Notes under the pieces: generated by a model
Databases searched by the model: none
What the model was told of the DNA's origin: nothing
What the model saw: only the letters and a program-made list of their open reading frames with translations
Position numbers and translations under genes: made by a program
Assembly (NCBI GenBank): GCA_034509495.1
Contig: CM067507.1
Location: 18,692,602 to 18,756,601 of the forward strand
Reading direction: 5' to 3'
Source: Acestrorhynchus altus
Lineage: Eukaryota; Chordata; Actinopteri; Characiformes; Acestrorhynchidae
DNA: 64,000 nucleotides
Shown here: in pieces, positions 46,654 to 58,929 of the stretch
Layout of the letters: every line of letters starts with the position of its first letter
How positions within the stretch are numbered: the stretch's first letter is position 1

Positions 46654-48059
46654 CAGTGGCATGCAAATGTTTGTGCAACCCTAGTCAAAATGACTGTTAA
46701 GCAAGTTGAAGATGAAGAGATCTCCAAATGCATGACGTTAAAGTTAAAAATTCTTGCTTTGTATTTTTTTTCTTTTTCGTCTTTTATGTGGAACAAATTT
46801 GCAAACCCTTCATAGTTATTACCTAGTCATGCACCCTTTGGCAAATATCACAACTTGTAAACACTTTTTGTAGCCAGCCATTGGTCTTTTATTTCTTATT
46901 CATTTTTTTTTTCTTTTTTCTTTTTTTCTTTTATTTATTTTATTTTCATTCATTCTTCCTGGCAAAAGTCTACCTGTTCTGTGAGATTCCTGGGCCACCT
47001 TGCATACACTGTTCTTTTGAGGTCTATCCACAGATTTTCAATGACGTTCAGATCAGGAGTCTCTGAGGGCCATTTCATTAAAGCAATTCTTCCCTCTTCC
47101 CATGAAATGTTCCCTGTGCCATTGGCTACAGCACAACCCCAAAGCATGTTTGATCCACCTTCATACTTACTGGTTGGAAAGACGTTCTTTTCATGAAATT
47201 TGGTGCCCATTTTTTCCTCCAAACATCCCTTTGGACATTGCAGCCAAACCGTTCTATATTAAACTCTGTTCCACATGATCCATTTCTCAAATGCTTCAGG
47301 CTTATTTAGATGTTGTTGTTTTTTTAAACTTCTGGCTCTAAATTGTGTGGTAAGAATGCAGGAGAGGTTTTCTTCTGATGAATCTTCCATGAAGTTCCGG
47401 TGTCGTTGAACACAACTTGAGTCTTTTAAATCTTCCCGAAGGTCTGTTCCAGTCAAGCAGAGGTTCTGAAGTATGCCTTTCTAGCAATCTTATGACCTGC
47501 TGTCTCTGAAAATTTTCTTGATCTTTCAGAGCTAATCTTGAGTTTTACTGTTCCTGTTAACTGTCATTTCTTGTCATTACATTCCAAGCTGAGGAAATGG
47601 CAGCCTGAAAACACATTGTTGGCCTCAACCATTTTCATTTTGAAAATGAAAATGTCCCTCAAAAAATGAGTGCTGAGCAGTTGCTTAGATTAACCTGTGT
47701 TTTTTGGGAACAATATTAGAGTAAACTGGTTACTTATAAAGCTTTAAAATTTGCATCACCAGGCTGTTCCTAATGATGTTTGTGTACAAGACATCACCCT
47801 AGCAGGCTAATTAAGGTTTAAGACCTTCATCAAAATGATCTGCTCACTCAGTCTCCCAGGGTTACCATACATTTGCAAGGAACTTCTTTCCTTTGGTCAC
47901 TCTAAAATTGTACCAAACCAAAGTAATACACTGGTAATGTTGAAAAGTGTGTTTCCTCTTTAACGTTTCCTATTGGTCATCATTTCATCTTCAGCTTGCT
48001 TATCTGTTCACAGTAACAGTCATTTTGACCAGGGATACCCACAGTTTTGCATGCCACTG
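46654..48059 (-). mobile_element. Tc1-like element with both inverted repeats and TA flanks
   Basis: Left end CAGTGGCATGCAAATGTTTG and right end TTTTGCATGCCACTG are mirrored, and GTCAAAATGACTGTT pairs with AACAGTCATTTTGAC; the repeats span about 110 bases with indels. TA lies on both sides (46652-46653, 48060-48061), the Tc1 target. 1406 bases. The minus strand retains transposase remnants at 46950-47222 (GGSNMLWGC, then a deletion, then TPDLNVIENLWIDLKR and FCQEE) and at 47259-47456. Stops, frameshifts and the deletion of the second catalytic block make it dead. Confidence 0.9.
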
Positions 48060-48061
48060 TA

Positions 48062-48730
48062 TATAATACACGTCCCTTGTTTTTCATTGTGATAAATGAA
48101 AGCGTATATCCACCCCCAGTATGAGCAGTTCTTTCGCCCACTTAGTAAGACTGAAAAATGCAGGTTAGCATGTGTGGGAGAGAATGAGCTTGTCGAGGCA
48201 AGGCTTAGTGAGGAGATAGCAGGAGAGAAATCAGCCAGTCAGAGGCTTCAATTTGCCAAAACGACCAAGGAGATCATTCATAGCCCAGTGCTAAGTAAAA
48301 GAGGGAATGTCCTGTCTATTTCATATCACTTGAGTTACAGAAGCAGCAGAACTGAATTTTCAAACACATGGGGCACCTCCTTAGGTTTGGAACAGGAATA
48401 AAGCAATTTATTACCTTTTTTTTGTTAGACCAGTGTTTCACAAACATGTAAGTATATTTACCATCGCGTTTTTTAAAACTTTTTCATACTTCCACAAGAC
48501 GGCAGCATAAAAAGCAGACATGAGGCTACATTTCATTGTGGAAAACCTAGGGATCAATTTCACCCCTAGTGGTTGTTGTGGTATCAAAATTGGTGTATAG
48601 AATCATAGAATTTTAGTGGTATTAGTGTTGACTACAAAGAATCTGGTAATCCCAAAATGCCGAAAATAAATATTTAGAGAGAGAAGTATATAGATATGTG
48701 CATTTAAATATATAGGATTGGGGTACCAGA
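48062..48730. other. Non-coding DNA, nothing recognised
   Basis: The 101-codon frame at 48096-48401 has no recognised signature. Confidence 0.5.
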
Positions 48731-48734
48731 TATA

Positions 48735-49075
48735 TAAGATAAGATAATCCTTTATTCGTCCAGCAGTGGGGAAATTCACAATGTTACAGCACCAAAGGGA
48801 TAGCAAGGCACTCAGTACAAGATAGATAATATGAATGTTATAAATAATACAATATAAAACAAATGAAGAAATATATATACAGATAATTTACGGACCTGTG
48901 ATACCACTGCTTCACACACAAAGGGTGAAGCAGCCTGTCACTGAAAGGGCTGCTTAGTGCTGCCAGAGTCTCATACATGGGGTGGGTGTTGTTCTCCAAA
49001 ATGGATGCCAGATTGGCTAACATCCTTCTGTCTCCCAACACTGAACTTGGTCGAAGGGGCTTTCCAGGACAAACC
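48735..49075 (-). mobile_element. LINE 3' end (C-terminal ORF2 remnant)
   Basis: On the minus strand, RMLANLASILENNTHPMYET and ALSSPFSDRLLHPLCVKQWY resemble the extreme C-terminus of fish LINE polyproteins (L-HP---L, SGRLLHP-C-KERYRRS by recall). It is followed (reading the minus strand) by the typical tail GATTATCTTATCTTAT with AATTTCCCCACTGCTGGAC. The clade is not assigned. Only the last few hundred bases remain, the usual 5' truncation. Confidence 0.65.
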
Positions 49076-49164
49076 AGCCATTTTCATGAGTTTGTCTGCA
49101 TATATACATATTTATACAGCAACTCAGAGAGACAATCTGTACAACAGTGTTTAACAAGAAAAAC

Positions 49165-49500
49165 AGAATACCATGTCGGGTTCCAGTTTTTTCAGACAAG
49201 AACAGAAAATTAAGCCCTCAATGACACAGGCTCACCCAAACTGGATCTTGATTTCTACTGAGGCACACAGACTGTAGGGTCAGAAAACAGCACCTGTGTC
49301 AACAGTCCTGGCTGGTGGATGTGGTGTAATCATGTGGGGACTTTTCACTTTCACAAGTTTTCAATTGTCTTGTCACGTTTTCAGCCCATTTATATCAATC
49401 ATTTCTTGACTACCACTGGCTGAGTATTGTTGCTGACTATATGCATCATTCATGGCCACAAATTACCCAGCTTCTAATTGCATTTTACTTAATGGCACAT
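49165..49500 (+). mobile_element. Tc1-like transposase relic
   Basis: Same family as 12655-13065: ATGTCGGGTTCCAGTTTTT, GACAAGAACAGAAAATTAAG, CAGGCTCACCCAAACTGGA, ATTTCTACTGAGGCACACAG, GTAGGGTCAGAA, GTCAACAGTCCTGGCTGGTG, then AGTATTGTTGCTGACTAT and TTCATGGCCACAAATTACCC. Read through, it spans the SDES-RFLLRHTDGRVR and VADH--FMATIYP region of the family with many breaks. Confidence 0.75.
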
Positions 49501-49765
49501 TAAATACATTTTCATTTTTTTTTTAATTCTGAAAATACATAGGAAGTGTGCTTTGCAAAAGTTTACAAGAAGCAGTGATTAGATTTGCTTGGATTACAAA
49601 TGACACTGATATTTTGTTGTGCAATGATTTTTCACATACTAATGAGGACAAACTTGGCTTAGACTTAATACTTTAATACCTTAATACCTTTTAACAGAGT
49701 GATCATCTGAAAGACTGCTACAAAATGAATCTCAAAGCTCATTCTATGCATTAGAGATAAAGGTA

Positions 49766-50857
49766 CAGTGCATCTGGACTTTGCCGAGCTTCATCCTTTG
49801 CCCATTTTATGTTACAGCTTTATTCCAAAAGGGATACATTTATTTTTAATGACTAAACAAGCTTTTATCACTTTGTATTTATGGGAAAAGGGAAAAGGGA
49901 GGGAAAAGGTCCCCATGAGCACAGTGGCCTCCATCATCCCCAAATGGAAGAAGTTTGGAACCACCAGGACTCTTCCAAGAGCTGGCCACCCAGCCAAACA
50001 GAGCTCCAGTGTTGCTCTGTGGAGAGAGAACTTTCCAGAGGGGCAAACATTTCTCCAGCACTCTAGCTTTATGGTGGCCAGACCAAAGTCATTCTTCAGT
50101 AAAAAACACATGGCAGTTTATCTATAGGACTCTCAGGCCATGAGAAAAAAAAAGTAATCTGCTCTGATGAAACAAAACGTGAACTCTTAATGCCAAGCAT
50201 CATTTCTGGAGCAAACCAAACACTGATCATTGCTGAGTCAATAACATTCCTACAGTGAAGCATGGTGGTGGCAGCATCATGCTGTGGCATGTTTTTCTGC
50301 AGCAGGAACTGAGAGACTATTCATGGTCAAGGAAAGATGACTGCAGTGATGTACAGAGGCATCCTTTATGATAAACTGCTCCAGAGTGCTCTAGACCTCA
50401 GACTGGGATGAAGGATTATCTTCCAAGAGGACAATGGCCCTAAGCACACAGCCAAGAAAACAAAGGATTGGCTTCAGGGCAACTGACAGAGCCAGATAAT
50501 GGGTGTGCACTGATGCTCTCAATCTAGTTGATGGAGTTTGAGAGGTTCTGCAAAGAAGAATGGGAGTTCCTAAAAACAAGGGTATCAGTCTTGTAGCATC
50601 ATACTCAAAAAGACTTGAGGCTGTAATTGCTGCCAAAGTGCTTCAACAAAGTATTGAGCAAAAGTTGTGAACTTATGTTTTTTGTTTGCAAATGTTTTAA
50701 AAATAAAAGATTAACATTTTTTTTTAACACGTCATCATGGGGTATTGTGTGTAGAATTTTGAGGGACAAAATGAACTGAATCCATTTTGGAAAAAGGTTG
50801 TAACATAACAAAATATGCAAAAGTGAAGTCCTGGGAATACTTTCTGGTTGCACTGTG
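49766..50857 (+). mobile_element. Tc1-like element, internally deleted, both ends present
   Basis: Left end CAGTGCATCTGGACTTTGC then GTTACAGCTTTATTCC; right end GTTGTAACATAACAAAATATG then CTTTCTGGTTGCACTG; they form inverted repeats and the left is flanked by TA. The + strand encodes STVASIIPKWKKFGTTRTLP and RAGHPAKQS (49915-50005), the paired-type DNA-binding domain of Tc1 transposases, then after deletions KHGGGSIMLW-type coding near 50260. A later block at 50400-50460 holds the QDNGPKH-like motif. Defunct. Confidence 0.85.
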
Positions 50858-50859
50858 TA

Positions 50860-53800
50860 TCCTTCATACTATCCAACAGAGACAAACTGTTCCAGAGACT
50901 TCATTTTCCTCCATATTTGCCCTGCTGTTTTTTTTTTTTTGTTGTTTTTTTTTTGTCTTTGTGTTGTACAGAGAACTGTGGGTAACCGAAGGCCTGGAAA
51001 GATACATCATTTGCGTTCTCCAAATCGCTCTGAATTTAGGCTGAATTTCTCAGCTCTGTACGAAATGTCCTTCCCTTTAAAACAGCCTTCTGTGATGCAG
51101 CGACCCAGAAATGCCACCTACCTCAAGTTAAATTAAATTTATAGACATCCCCTGGTAAAATTACTTCCTAAAAGGATGGTGTCATTTGTAATCCAAGCAA
51201 ATCTGATGTTTTTAGGGTGGATGCAAACTTTTTCATAGACCTATATATACATTAAACACATGTGACATCCACTTTCAGTAAATCAAAGGCACATCTGAAA
51301 GGAGGTGGCAACACTGTTTCTTTTTAAAATTTTCTCCAAAGAGAGAGAAAAGAAAATATGCTGTCAAATAGATTTTTTGAGGATTTCACAAAAGAAAAGT
51401 AGATTTGCTACAGACTGTTCATGACTGAAGGACAAAATGAAAAGCATTAACTATATTCCCTGCAGCATGAACACAATCGTGCATAAATTCCAGGTGGTGA
51501 TTTTTTTCTATAGGCCTGATTTTTTCTGTGTAAAAGCCAGCAGGTTTGTGTTTGAGCAGATGGGAGAGAATTGGCCGTGTTTCCCAAGGGATGAAATTTA
51601 CTCTGCCATGGAGCCTGGTCCATGTTTATCTTTAAGCTTTATTGGATGTTGATGTTGGCCCAATGAGTGGACCTCTGGTTTAAAGGCTATTTTTAAGGGA
51701 AGAACAGAGGGGGTAAGTTCTTGGATTTAAGCAAACTATTCTGCTGTCTCACAGAATTCTGTACAGAGGTAAACCCTATTAATCCCCAAGGACACTTTGG
51801 GCTTTTAAGCAAGAAACAGTGTAGTTAGAGCCCAAATACTGTTGAATAACAACCAAAAATTAGGATTTTATTCTCAGTATATGTTTGTGTTTGAGATATT
51901 TGTTGCACATCTGATCTTTGATATATTCTTAGTGGTTCTGTTGAACTGGAGGATGAAAACTATTTAAATGTGCACCCACAGTTCTTCTTAAAACCCACAA
52001 ATGTTTTCTTGGGTTTTTCATTTGAAGAGGACAATAGGATCAGTCGTAAGAGCTGTGAACAATTCTGAGGCTTAAAAACACATAAAAGATCTGACATAGA
52101 CTTTTCTGGACTTCTCTCAAGAATAAATTTACTTAATAAAATTCTTAAGAAGAGATTGGTAAATGAGACCCAAGGATCCTAAATGTTTCTTCCCTGTACT
52201 AGCCTTTACATTCTAACAGTTGAAAACATAGCTTTATAAGATTTTAAGTAACCATAGAAACAAATGCACAAAACACTTTTAAAGGCCAAATATTATTTTT
52301 GCTGTGCTGGGCTTCCAAGGGTTGTATGACATCACACAGCTCGTGTAAAACACTAGATGAGGACAGCGAGCACCTGAGCGCTGTTTATAGATGACTCATG
52401 AGAAAACAAACCACAGGTCCAATTGCCCCTGACTGAGGCTGGCACATCATGCTCTGTTCACTATTTGGTGTAAAGCAACATGGACATAGAGGCCCACGGC
52501 AACCTCATCTGCTGGCCAATGCAAGCCTGGTTCCCGTGTCCTCAAGTTACCATGAGCAAAACTCAGACAACTGACACAGTTGCCACAGCATTGAGGTGTG
52601 ATCATAACACACCACCTGGCCTCACCTGTTTGGGGTAAAAGCTGTGTCAGTATAACATGTTTAGACATTATGGGGAGATTCTCTTTAATCATGATTTAAT
52701 TTCATTTTTCTCCTCACCCTCATGTCTGTCAAACACCTGGTACTTTTTCTTTTCTTCCAGATTTGTCTTGCAAAGGTCATAAGAGTTATGTTCCTCTTAG
52801 TGCTCAAACCAGGCTAACTTTCATAACATTGGAGGCACAGACACCCTAAACACTGCATGTTAAAATCAAGTTATTCAGTGGAAACATTTATTTGACCCAA
52901 ATCCTCACCTCGATCACACCGTCTCAACTTTTATGTTTTCCTTTAGATTGTGTTTATTATGTGCCTGGTGTTAATAGCCTAAATGGGAAAGAGGGAATGG
53001 TAGTGACTATACCATTGTCACATTGCCAGAGCAATCTCCAATCAAAATGTGTGGGAGTGCTATCAACACTTCACCTCTCTCATAAAATCTGCAGGAACTG
53101 AGTGAGAATATTCAAGCTGTATGGGACGGATTATCACAGGACACTATTAGGAAGCTCTACAATTCCATTCCAGGATGTCTGGCATGTTACACCCAACATC
53201 ATACTGAGAGACACTACTTCTGTATGTGTAGCTTAATAAATGTTGCCCATATCAGTCTAAAAATGGGACAGTACATAGATAGTGTGTCCCATGACCTTTG
53301 CCATAAAGACTAAAGTCTTTGAGACAGCCTGATGCTGCCTGTTATGAGCATATATGATCCATGATCTTATGTGATGTATTCCCGGTACATGAGTGACATT
53401 GGGGAACAAGGAATGATAAATGTCCACACACACTTCAGAAATGGAATGACCCTTCCATCACCTCCTTATAATCCATTTATAAAGTGCTATTCCATGACTT
53501 TTGGCATTTCAGTTTATATGACGGTTGCTTACATATGAATTTCAACTAATTCAACTAATCAGCACGTTGTTGTTCACAAGTAGAACTTAACTAATTGCTA
53601 GTCTGCTAGTTTGGAGTAGATGTTTCAGAGGGTCTCCAGTCCCCTTCCTACAGCAACCTTTTGCTTTGGAGCACAATGTGATGATGAACAGCCTCTATCA
53701 GTGAATGCCATCTCTGCCTCTGTCAGCGGTGTCTCGCATGGTCAGAGAGAGGCTGAATGCTCTGTGGCTCCTTTTCAAAGCATGTGGCAAAAGCATCCCG

Positions 53801-54555
53801 CAAATGCCTTTATTCTCCACCTTTTTTATGCTATGTGTATGACTCCACTTAGATTCCACCCTATGTAAACGCCATTCTTCATATACTGCAAATGAGGTCA
53901 AGTTGCAGTGACTTAGAAACCACTGTTTTTGAAGTAAAGACCTTGGAGAAAAAGACACTTCACCTCGTATGAAAACATTGGTGTCAGTGCATTTGTGTGT
54001 TCTGTCTAGATGTGCTGAACTATTCATCAGTATGCAGTCGGTTTGGTGTAGGTCTGCACAGTTCTGTTGCATGAGTAAAGACAATTTCAGTGTGAAGATT
54101 TTAGCATCCAATCCTGAACAGAAAGACAATTATTCTTTACATTTCTGGGTGAAAAATAACTTAAATGGTTAAATGGTGAATATATTTCATGCACAGCTAC
54201 ATATGCTGATTTCCCACACATAGAATAAGCCTAGACCTGGAGCTTTTCTATTGGAAGGAACATAAAGTTAAATACTAGTCTCGGAAACTGGCCCAAAGTG
54301 TTTTAACAATACAGAAACTCTGGGCCTCTATATCTACAGATGTTAATTTACAGTCTGGAGAAATTCAGTAGCTTTAGTAGAGTTGGCCCATAGCATGGTA
54401 GAGGCAACTGCAAGAATTGCTGTTCATCCATAAAGGTTCCCGTTTGCCTCAACAGAGGGTAAAAAATTCAACATTTTAACGTTTACATTACTAATACTAT
54501 TTACACTATTTTTGTACACATTACAAAAAGCCAAAAGCATTATAACTTCATTGTG
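50860..54555. other. Non-coding DNA, nothing firmly recognised
   Basis: Long stretch without repeat or gene signature. The part 52370-52640 is GC-richer and could be a regulatory element. T-runs at 50929-50955. Confidence 0.45.
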
Positions 54556-54558
54556 TAA

Positions 54559-54750
54559 TTATCCATCCATCCATTTTCTGAACCGTTTATTCCTGAATAG
54601 GGTCACGGGTGAGCCGGTGCCCAGCCGGCAACTCTGAGCGCAAACTCCACACAGAAACTTCCCAGGTCACCCCACCCAGGGATCGAACCCAGATCCTTCT
54701 TGCTGTGAGGCAACAGCGCTATGATGTGTGTGCAATGCACGATCCCCCAG
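54559..54750 (+). repeat. Family D interspersed repeat, partial copy
   Basis: ATCCATCCATCCATTTTCTG, TTATTCCTGAATAGGGTCAC, GCAAACTCCACACAGAAAC, GGGATCGAACCCAGATCCTT and TGCTGTGAGGCAACAGCGCT: the hallmark start and tail of a very common teleost repeat; the middle is deleted. Confidence 0.75.
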
Positions 54751-55190
54751 TGTATTTATTCAGTTCTTCTCAGTGTTTGTAGTCCCGTCCAAATGTGCCA
54801 TGTCAGTCATTCAGACTGCAGAGTTCCATGTCTATAAAGATTCTGGTAAATTTTACCTTCTGTAAAATCAACCATAGAACCTCAGATTACATTAATCCCA
54901 TACAAATCAAAAAGTGTGTATATATTCATAGTTTTTCAGTTTTTCTCAGGCACTGAGGGGCTCAAGGGGGCTTTTTGTTTTGTTGTGGCACAGATACCTT
55001 AGGTTGTTCAAGTCTGTTGCAAACTTCAGGTGTGGTATAATGTGCTAAAGGACTCCTCAACGCAGTGCTTCTGGCAGTTTTAGGTAAGTCATTGTGTATC
55101 ATAGCCTATTGCTACACATACATGTTATGAACATGTTGCTATTTTTCAAACAAAATTTTAAGTATTACTATAAGTGGGTTAAAAGGCTTA
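54751..55190. other. Non-coding DNA, nothing recognised
   Basis: No signature seen. Confidence 0.5.
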
Positions 55191-55194
55191 TTAT

Positions 55195-55405
55195 TCTATG
55201 ATGCTGCCAGCACCATGCTTCAGGTTTAGTCTTGGCTTCTATTTTCTCCAGAAATGACACTTTGCATTGAGGCCAAAGAGTTACATTTTTGTATAATCAG
55301 ACCAGATCATTTTGTTTCTCCTGATCTGAGAGTCCTATAGACAGGCCGTCATTTACCTTCTACTAAGGAATGGCTTCTGTCTGGCCGAGGTTTCTCTGGT
55401 CAACA
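55195..55405 (-). mobile_element. Tc1-like transposase relic
   Basis: GATGCTGCCAGCACCATGCT, GGCCAAAGAGTTACATTTTT, TCAGACCAGATCATTTTGTT, CTGATCTGAGAGTCCT and GGCCGTCATTTACC are, on the minus strand, the order of a fish Tc1 transposase middle (K-HGGGS, then upstream the FWSDET region). Ends and catalytic centre are lost. Confidence 0.7.
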
Positions 55406-55450
55406 TATCTGGCAGATAAACAACACAACTTGATTGCAAATGTGAAAATG

Positions 55451-55458
55451 CACACACA

Positions 55459-55532
<74 letters not shown>
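55451..55532. repeat. (CA)n microsatellite
   Basis: About 40 CA units with one early AA interruption. Confidence 0.98.
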
Positions 55533-55536
<4 letters not shown>

Positions 55537-55561
55537 ATCTATAAAGAAATATTCCCAATAG

Positions 55562-55852
55562 AATAGGACTCTTTGTGGAGCAGTAGAACTGTGTTCTCTG
55601 GAAACATATTGCTCCATCCAATACTTTTGGGATGATTTGCGGAGTTGAGAATGAGGCAGGGTGGGGTCATCCAACATCCTGACCTCACTAGCACTCTCAT
55701 TGCTGAATGCAATCAAATCCCTACAGTAATGCATCAAAATTGGACAGTACAGACAATTACTCCAACAAAGGCAGAATAAACTCTTTTTAATACCCTTGAA
55801 TTCAGAAGAAACAAATCAGCAGTGTCCCAATACTTTTGTCCATATATTGCAC
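55562..55852 (+). mobile_element. Family A long element, copy 5
   Basis: GGAGCAGTAGAACTGTGTTC, TGGAAACATATTGCTCCATC, CAATACTTTTGGGATGA, GGGTCATCCAACATCCTGAC, GAATGCAATCAAATCCCTAC, ACAATTACTCCAACAAAGGC, TACCCTTGAATTCAGAAGAA and CCCAATACTTTTGTCCATAT; the best-preserved right half in the window. Confidence 0.8.
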
Positions 55853-55854
55853 TT

Positions 55855-58287
55855 GTCTCTCACGTATAACAGAATAATAGATAAATAAATTATGAGCTGA
55901 TGTGTTTCCAATTTTCCATTTATGATGCTCCAAATTTTAAATGGAAAATTGCATTTTACCATTATCTGCATTCCTATGGAATTCCCTATAGAGATGACAT
56001 CCTGCAGTGGATCAGATCAGATGAAATGGGGAATACATAGCTTTCCTTTTCTGAAAAGATTGAGAAGTATAAATAACTCACTAAACATGAAACACACTAT
56101 GTTTACAGCTAGAAAAGTATGATAATGTGTTTATTTTTGTGGGGAGGAAAGGACAAGACATGGTTACCATGAATAGGTTTGCCAGTACCTCTGAGGCCCA
56201 CTTGGAGTAAGGCCTCCTCTTACAGAAGGGCTACTGCCCTTGTGACACAATAGGCCTTTTTTTAGTTAGTGCAAAGGAATGCTGCATTTTAATTTTTAAA
56301 TTAATCTTAGTATCTGTTTCAAATCTTGTTTGGGTAGACCAGTCACTGAGACAGAGGTAATATCCGGCAGTAAATACCTGTCTACAGCATGATGGTGATC
56401 TTATAAAGGTGCTCTGCAGACCATTGTCTAGGGATCACCCCCCCACCACCATCACCACCAACAAAGGCAGGCAAAAAAGCAGAAAACTATGGGGTGTTCC
56501 TGTCCGTGGGGGGTAAGATTTGGGAGGAAACTAGGCCCTTCTAAATTCCTGAATGGGAATCTTGCAGACAAGCAAGATTTCCTCAGTAATGCTCTGGAAA
56601 TAGTGATTAATCCAGTGAAGCCGTCCCCCAGAGAGCCGTAGAGACTCTTATTTATCTAAGAACTTTATCCTGCTGAGACCCATATTCAGAATATATATAT
56701 ATATAATTTATTCTTATTAAATATCAGGTCAGAATTCATGTAGCCTTGACTCTGATGGGGCCACCCTGACTATGAACAATCTCTGTAGGAGGACCAAGCA
56801 TATTCTCAAAGCAAATATTTTATAACTGCAATGTATTATCACTTTTATATGTGTTATAAAATCAGATAGGAGAATGTCAATGACTTTACTGACTACTGAG
56901 AGTTCTGCTCTTATCATCCTGTTTTCCCATTTATTGGCTTTGTCTCAAAGTAAGAGGGACCAAACATTGGTAAACTACTTTCCATAATATGACATAGAAT
57001 AGTGTTTTGCTCTTCTTGCTGGTCTTGTGTCAAAAATGGCATAGATTTAGTTTTACTTTGTACTTGGATATTTTGGTATTATGGATAACTTTTGGAAAAT
57101 AATATGACATTTCTTTTCTAAAGCCACGTCAAAGGCTCTACTTTATCCTACAGCATGTTATCTGCTTTATTTGATCCTCTGTTGGATATTGTCACTTGCC
57201 CCTGAGGGAGTTAAGTGCCTTAGACCCACTGGGGAGCATGCAATTAACTTTAGTTGGTGCCTTGCATTGCTGAACTATGACCTTATATGTCCCACCCTCA
57301 GTGAGTGGCATGTTAGTGCAACGTTAGTGTTAATGAGCTTTTATTTTGCTGGCTTGTGTGTAGTTCGAGCCTCTTCTAAGGACTTCCTGATGCTGTGATA
57401 CATATGATGTGATGTGAGGAAGCAGCAGGAGCAGCAAGAGCAGTAGCAGTCGGAGGATGGAAGACATGTTGAAAATATGTGCACTGGAATGTACCTTTTC
57501 ATGGCCCCAGAGGAAGCCCTGGTGGTTTTATCCTGCTTGATCTAATCTAATGTGGGGGAAAACAGGGTAACAATACTCTTGGGAGGTAATTGAGAAATGA
57601 GCTCTAAAAATGATATGATAATGAAAGAAGGCGAAGAAAAGGCAGAAGGGTTATTGTAAACTGTAAAAAATGATTTCTATCTATATTTTATGTTTGTAAT
57701 TTAGGAAAGATTGGCTCTGATTACTTGGTTACTAATATAATTAAAAGTGTCAGCTCTCAATGGCAGGGCCAGAACTTTCCACTGAGGTGCTAAGTAGATT
57801 CACTACTGTGTTGCGATTAGCTTGGTTGTCCAAGAAATAAGGTGGGATCATGCAGGAATCTTGAGCTGCAGGCAGTGTCGCTGCTACCTGCCGGGCTTGA
57901 AGAAAGAGTCTCTCCACAGAGGCAGCCTGGAATCGCCATCCTGCCGCTCTACTCTCATTACTCTATGGAGCTCCTGCTGTGGAAAAAGAGTGGCAGACAC
58001 CCCTTCATCTGCAGTGTTGGAAGGAGGCCTGGTATTTACACCACAGTCCTATGGATGAAGACCCCTGTTCCTTAGCCATCCCGCATCTGTTCATTGTTTG
58101 CTTGGGACAGTGGGCAGGTGGTCCACCTTTATGCTACAAAAACGCAGAGTGGGATATGAAAGCTGTTTCCCACGTGCCTGGCCTCTATTTGAAAGCTTTA
58201 AGCTGCCTCCTCTCAGGGGTCTGTCCACTGAAGAGATGAAGCACAGCAGGCTGATGGGAAACTACCCACCCTATTTCTTCCCCCTCA

Positions 58288-58288
<1 letters not shown>
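55855..58288. other. Non-coding DNA, nothing recognised
   Basis: Includes a short TA run near 56693-56704 and a GC-richer patch at 57840-58250 with overlapping frames in all three + phases. None has a recognised signature. Confidence 0.45.

Positions 58289-58289
<1 letters not shown>

Positions 58290-58378
<89 letters not shown>
58290..58378. repeat. (CT)n microsatellite
   Basis: About 44 CT units with one CC slip at 58339-58340. Confidence 0.98.
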
Positions 58379-58382
<4 letters not shown>

Positions 58383-58834
58383 TGCTGTTTCAATATGCTG
58401 TAGGACAGGGGTTCTCAACTTTGCCACCTCATAGCCCACCTGTTTATAGCTAAATAACGGCCACCAAGAAAACAAAACTCAACTTTTAATGTGAATTAGT
58501 TTTTGCATTTTATTTCTCTAAAAATGTTAGAATTAGGGACTGGACAATAGATTAAAAGCATGTTAGCATGTTTGTCCCAGTGTCTCTCACAAAAAATAGC
58601 AGTATGGTTACGTTGGATGACCATCTTGTTGCAAATGTGGACTGTTTAATTCTGTGTAAAAGCTACAGTTTGGGTTGATTTGCGAAAGATTTATTTTTTG
58701 TATAGGTATCTCCGTACTTTAGTTGTTTAAGAAACTTTTACATCTCTGGATTGTCTGTGTAATTGTGTATGTAATTGTCTGTGTCAGGTGTCTGCAGCTC
58801 GGTTGAAAATGTTTAATTTGCCATAAATAAATAA

Positions 58835-58835
<1 letters not shown>

Positions 58836-58910
<75 letters not shown>

Positions 58911-58929
58911 AATGTAGATAGATAGATAA
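58836..58929. repeat. (GATA)n microsatellite
   Basis: About 19 GATA units, a short break (AAAATGTA), then more GATA. Confidence 0.97.

Noticed and set aside
53698..54129. 143-codon minus frame
   Set aside because: No recognisable domain or splice context; shorter frames on the other strand overlap it.
57822..58403. Cluster of overlapping + frames as a possible exon group
   Set aside because: Frames exist in all three phases, none has a known motif, and the last runs into a (CT)n repeat.
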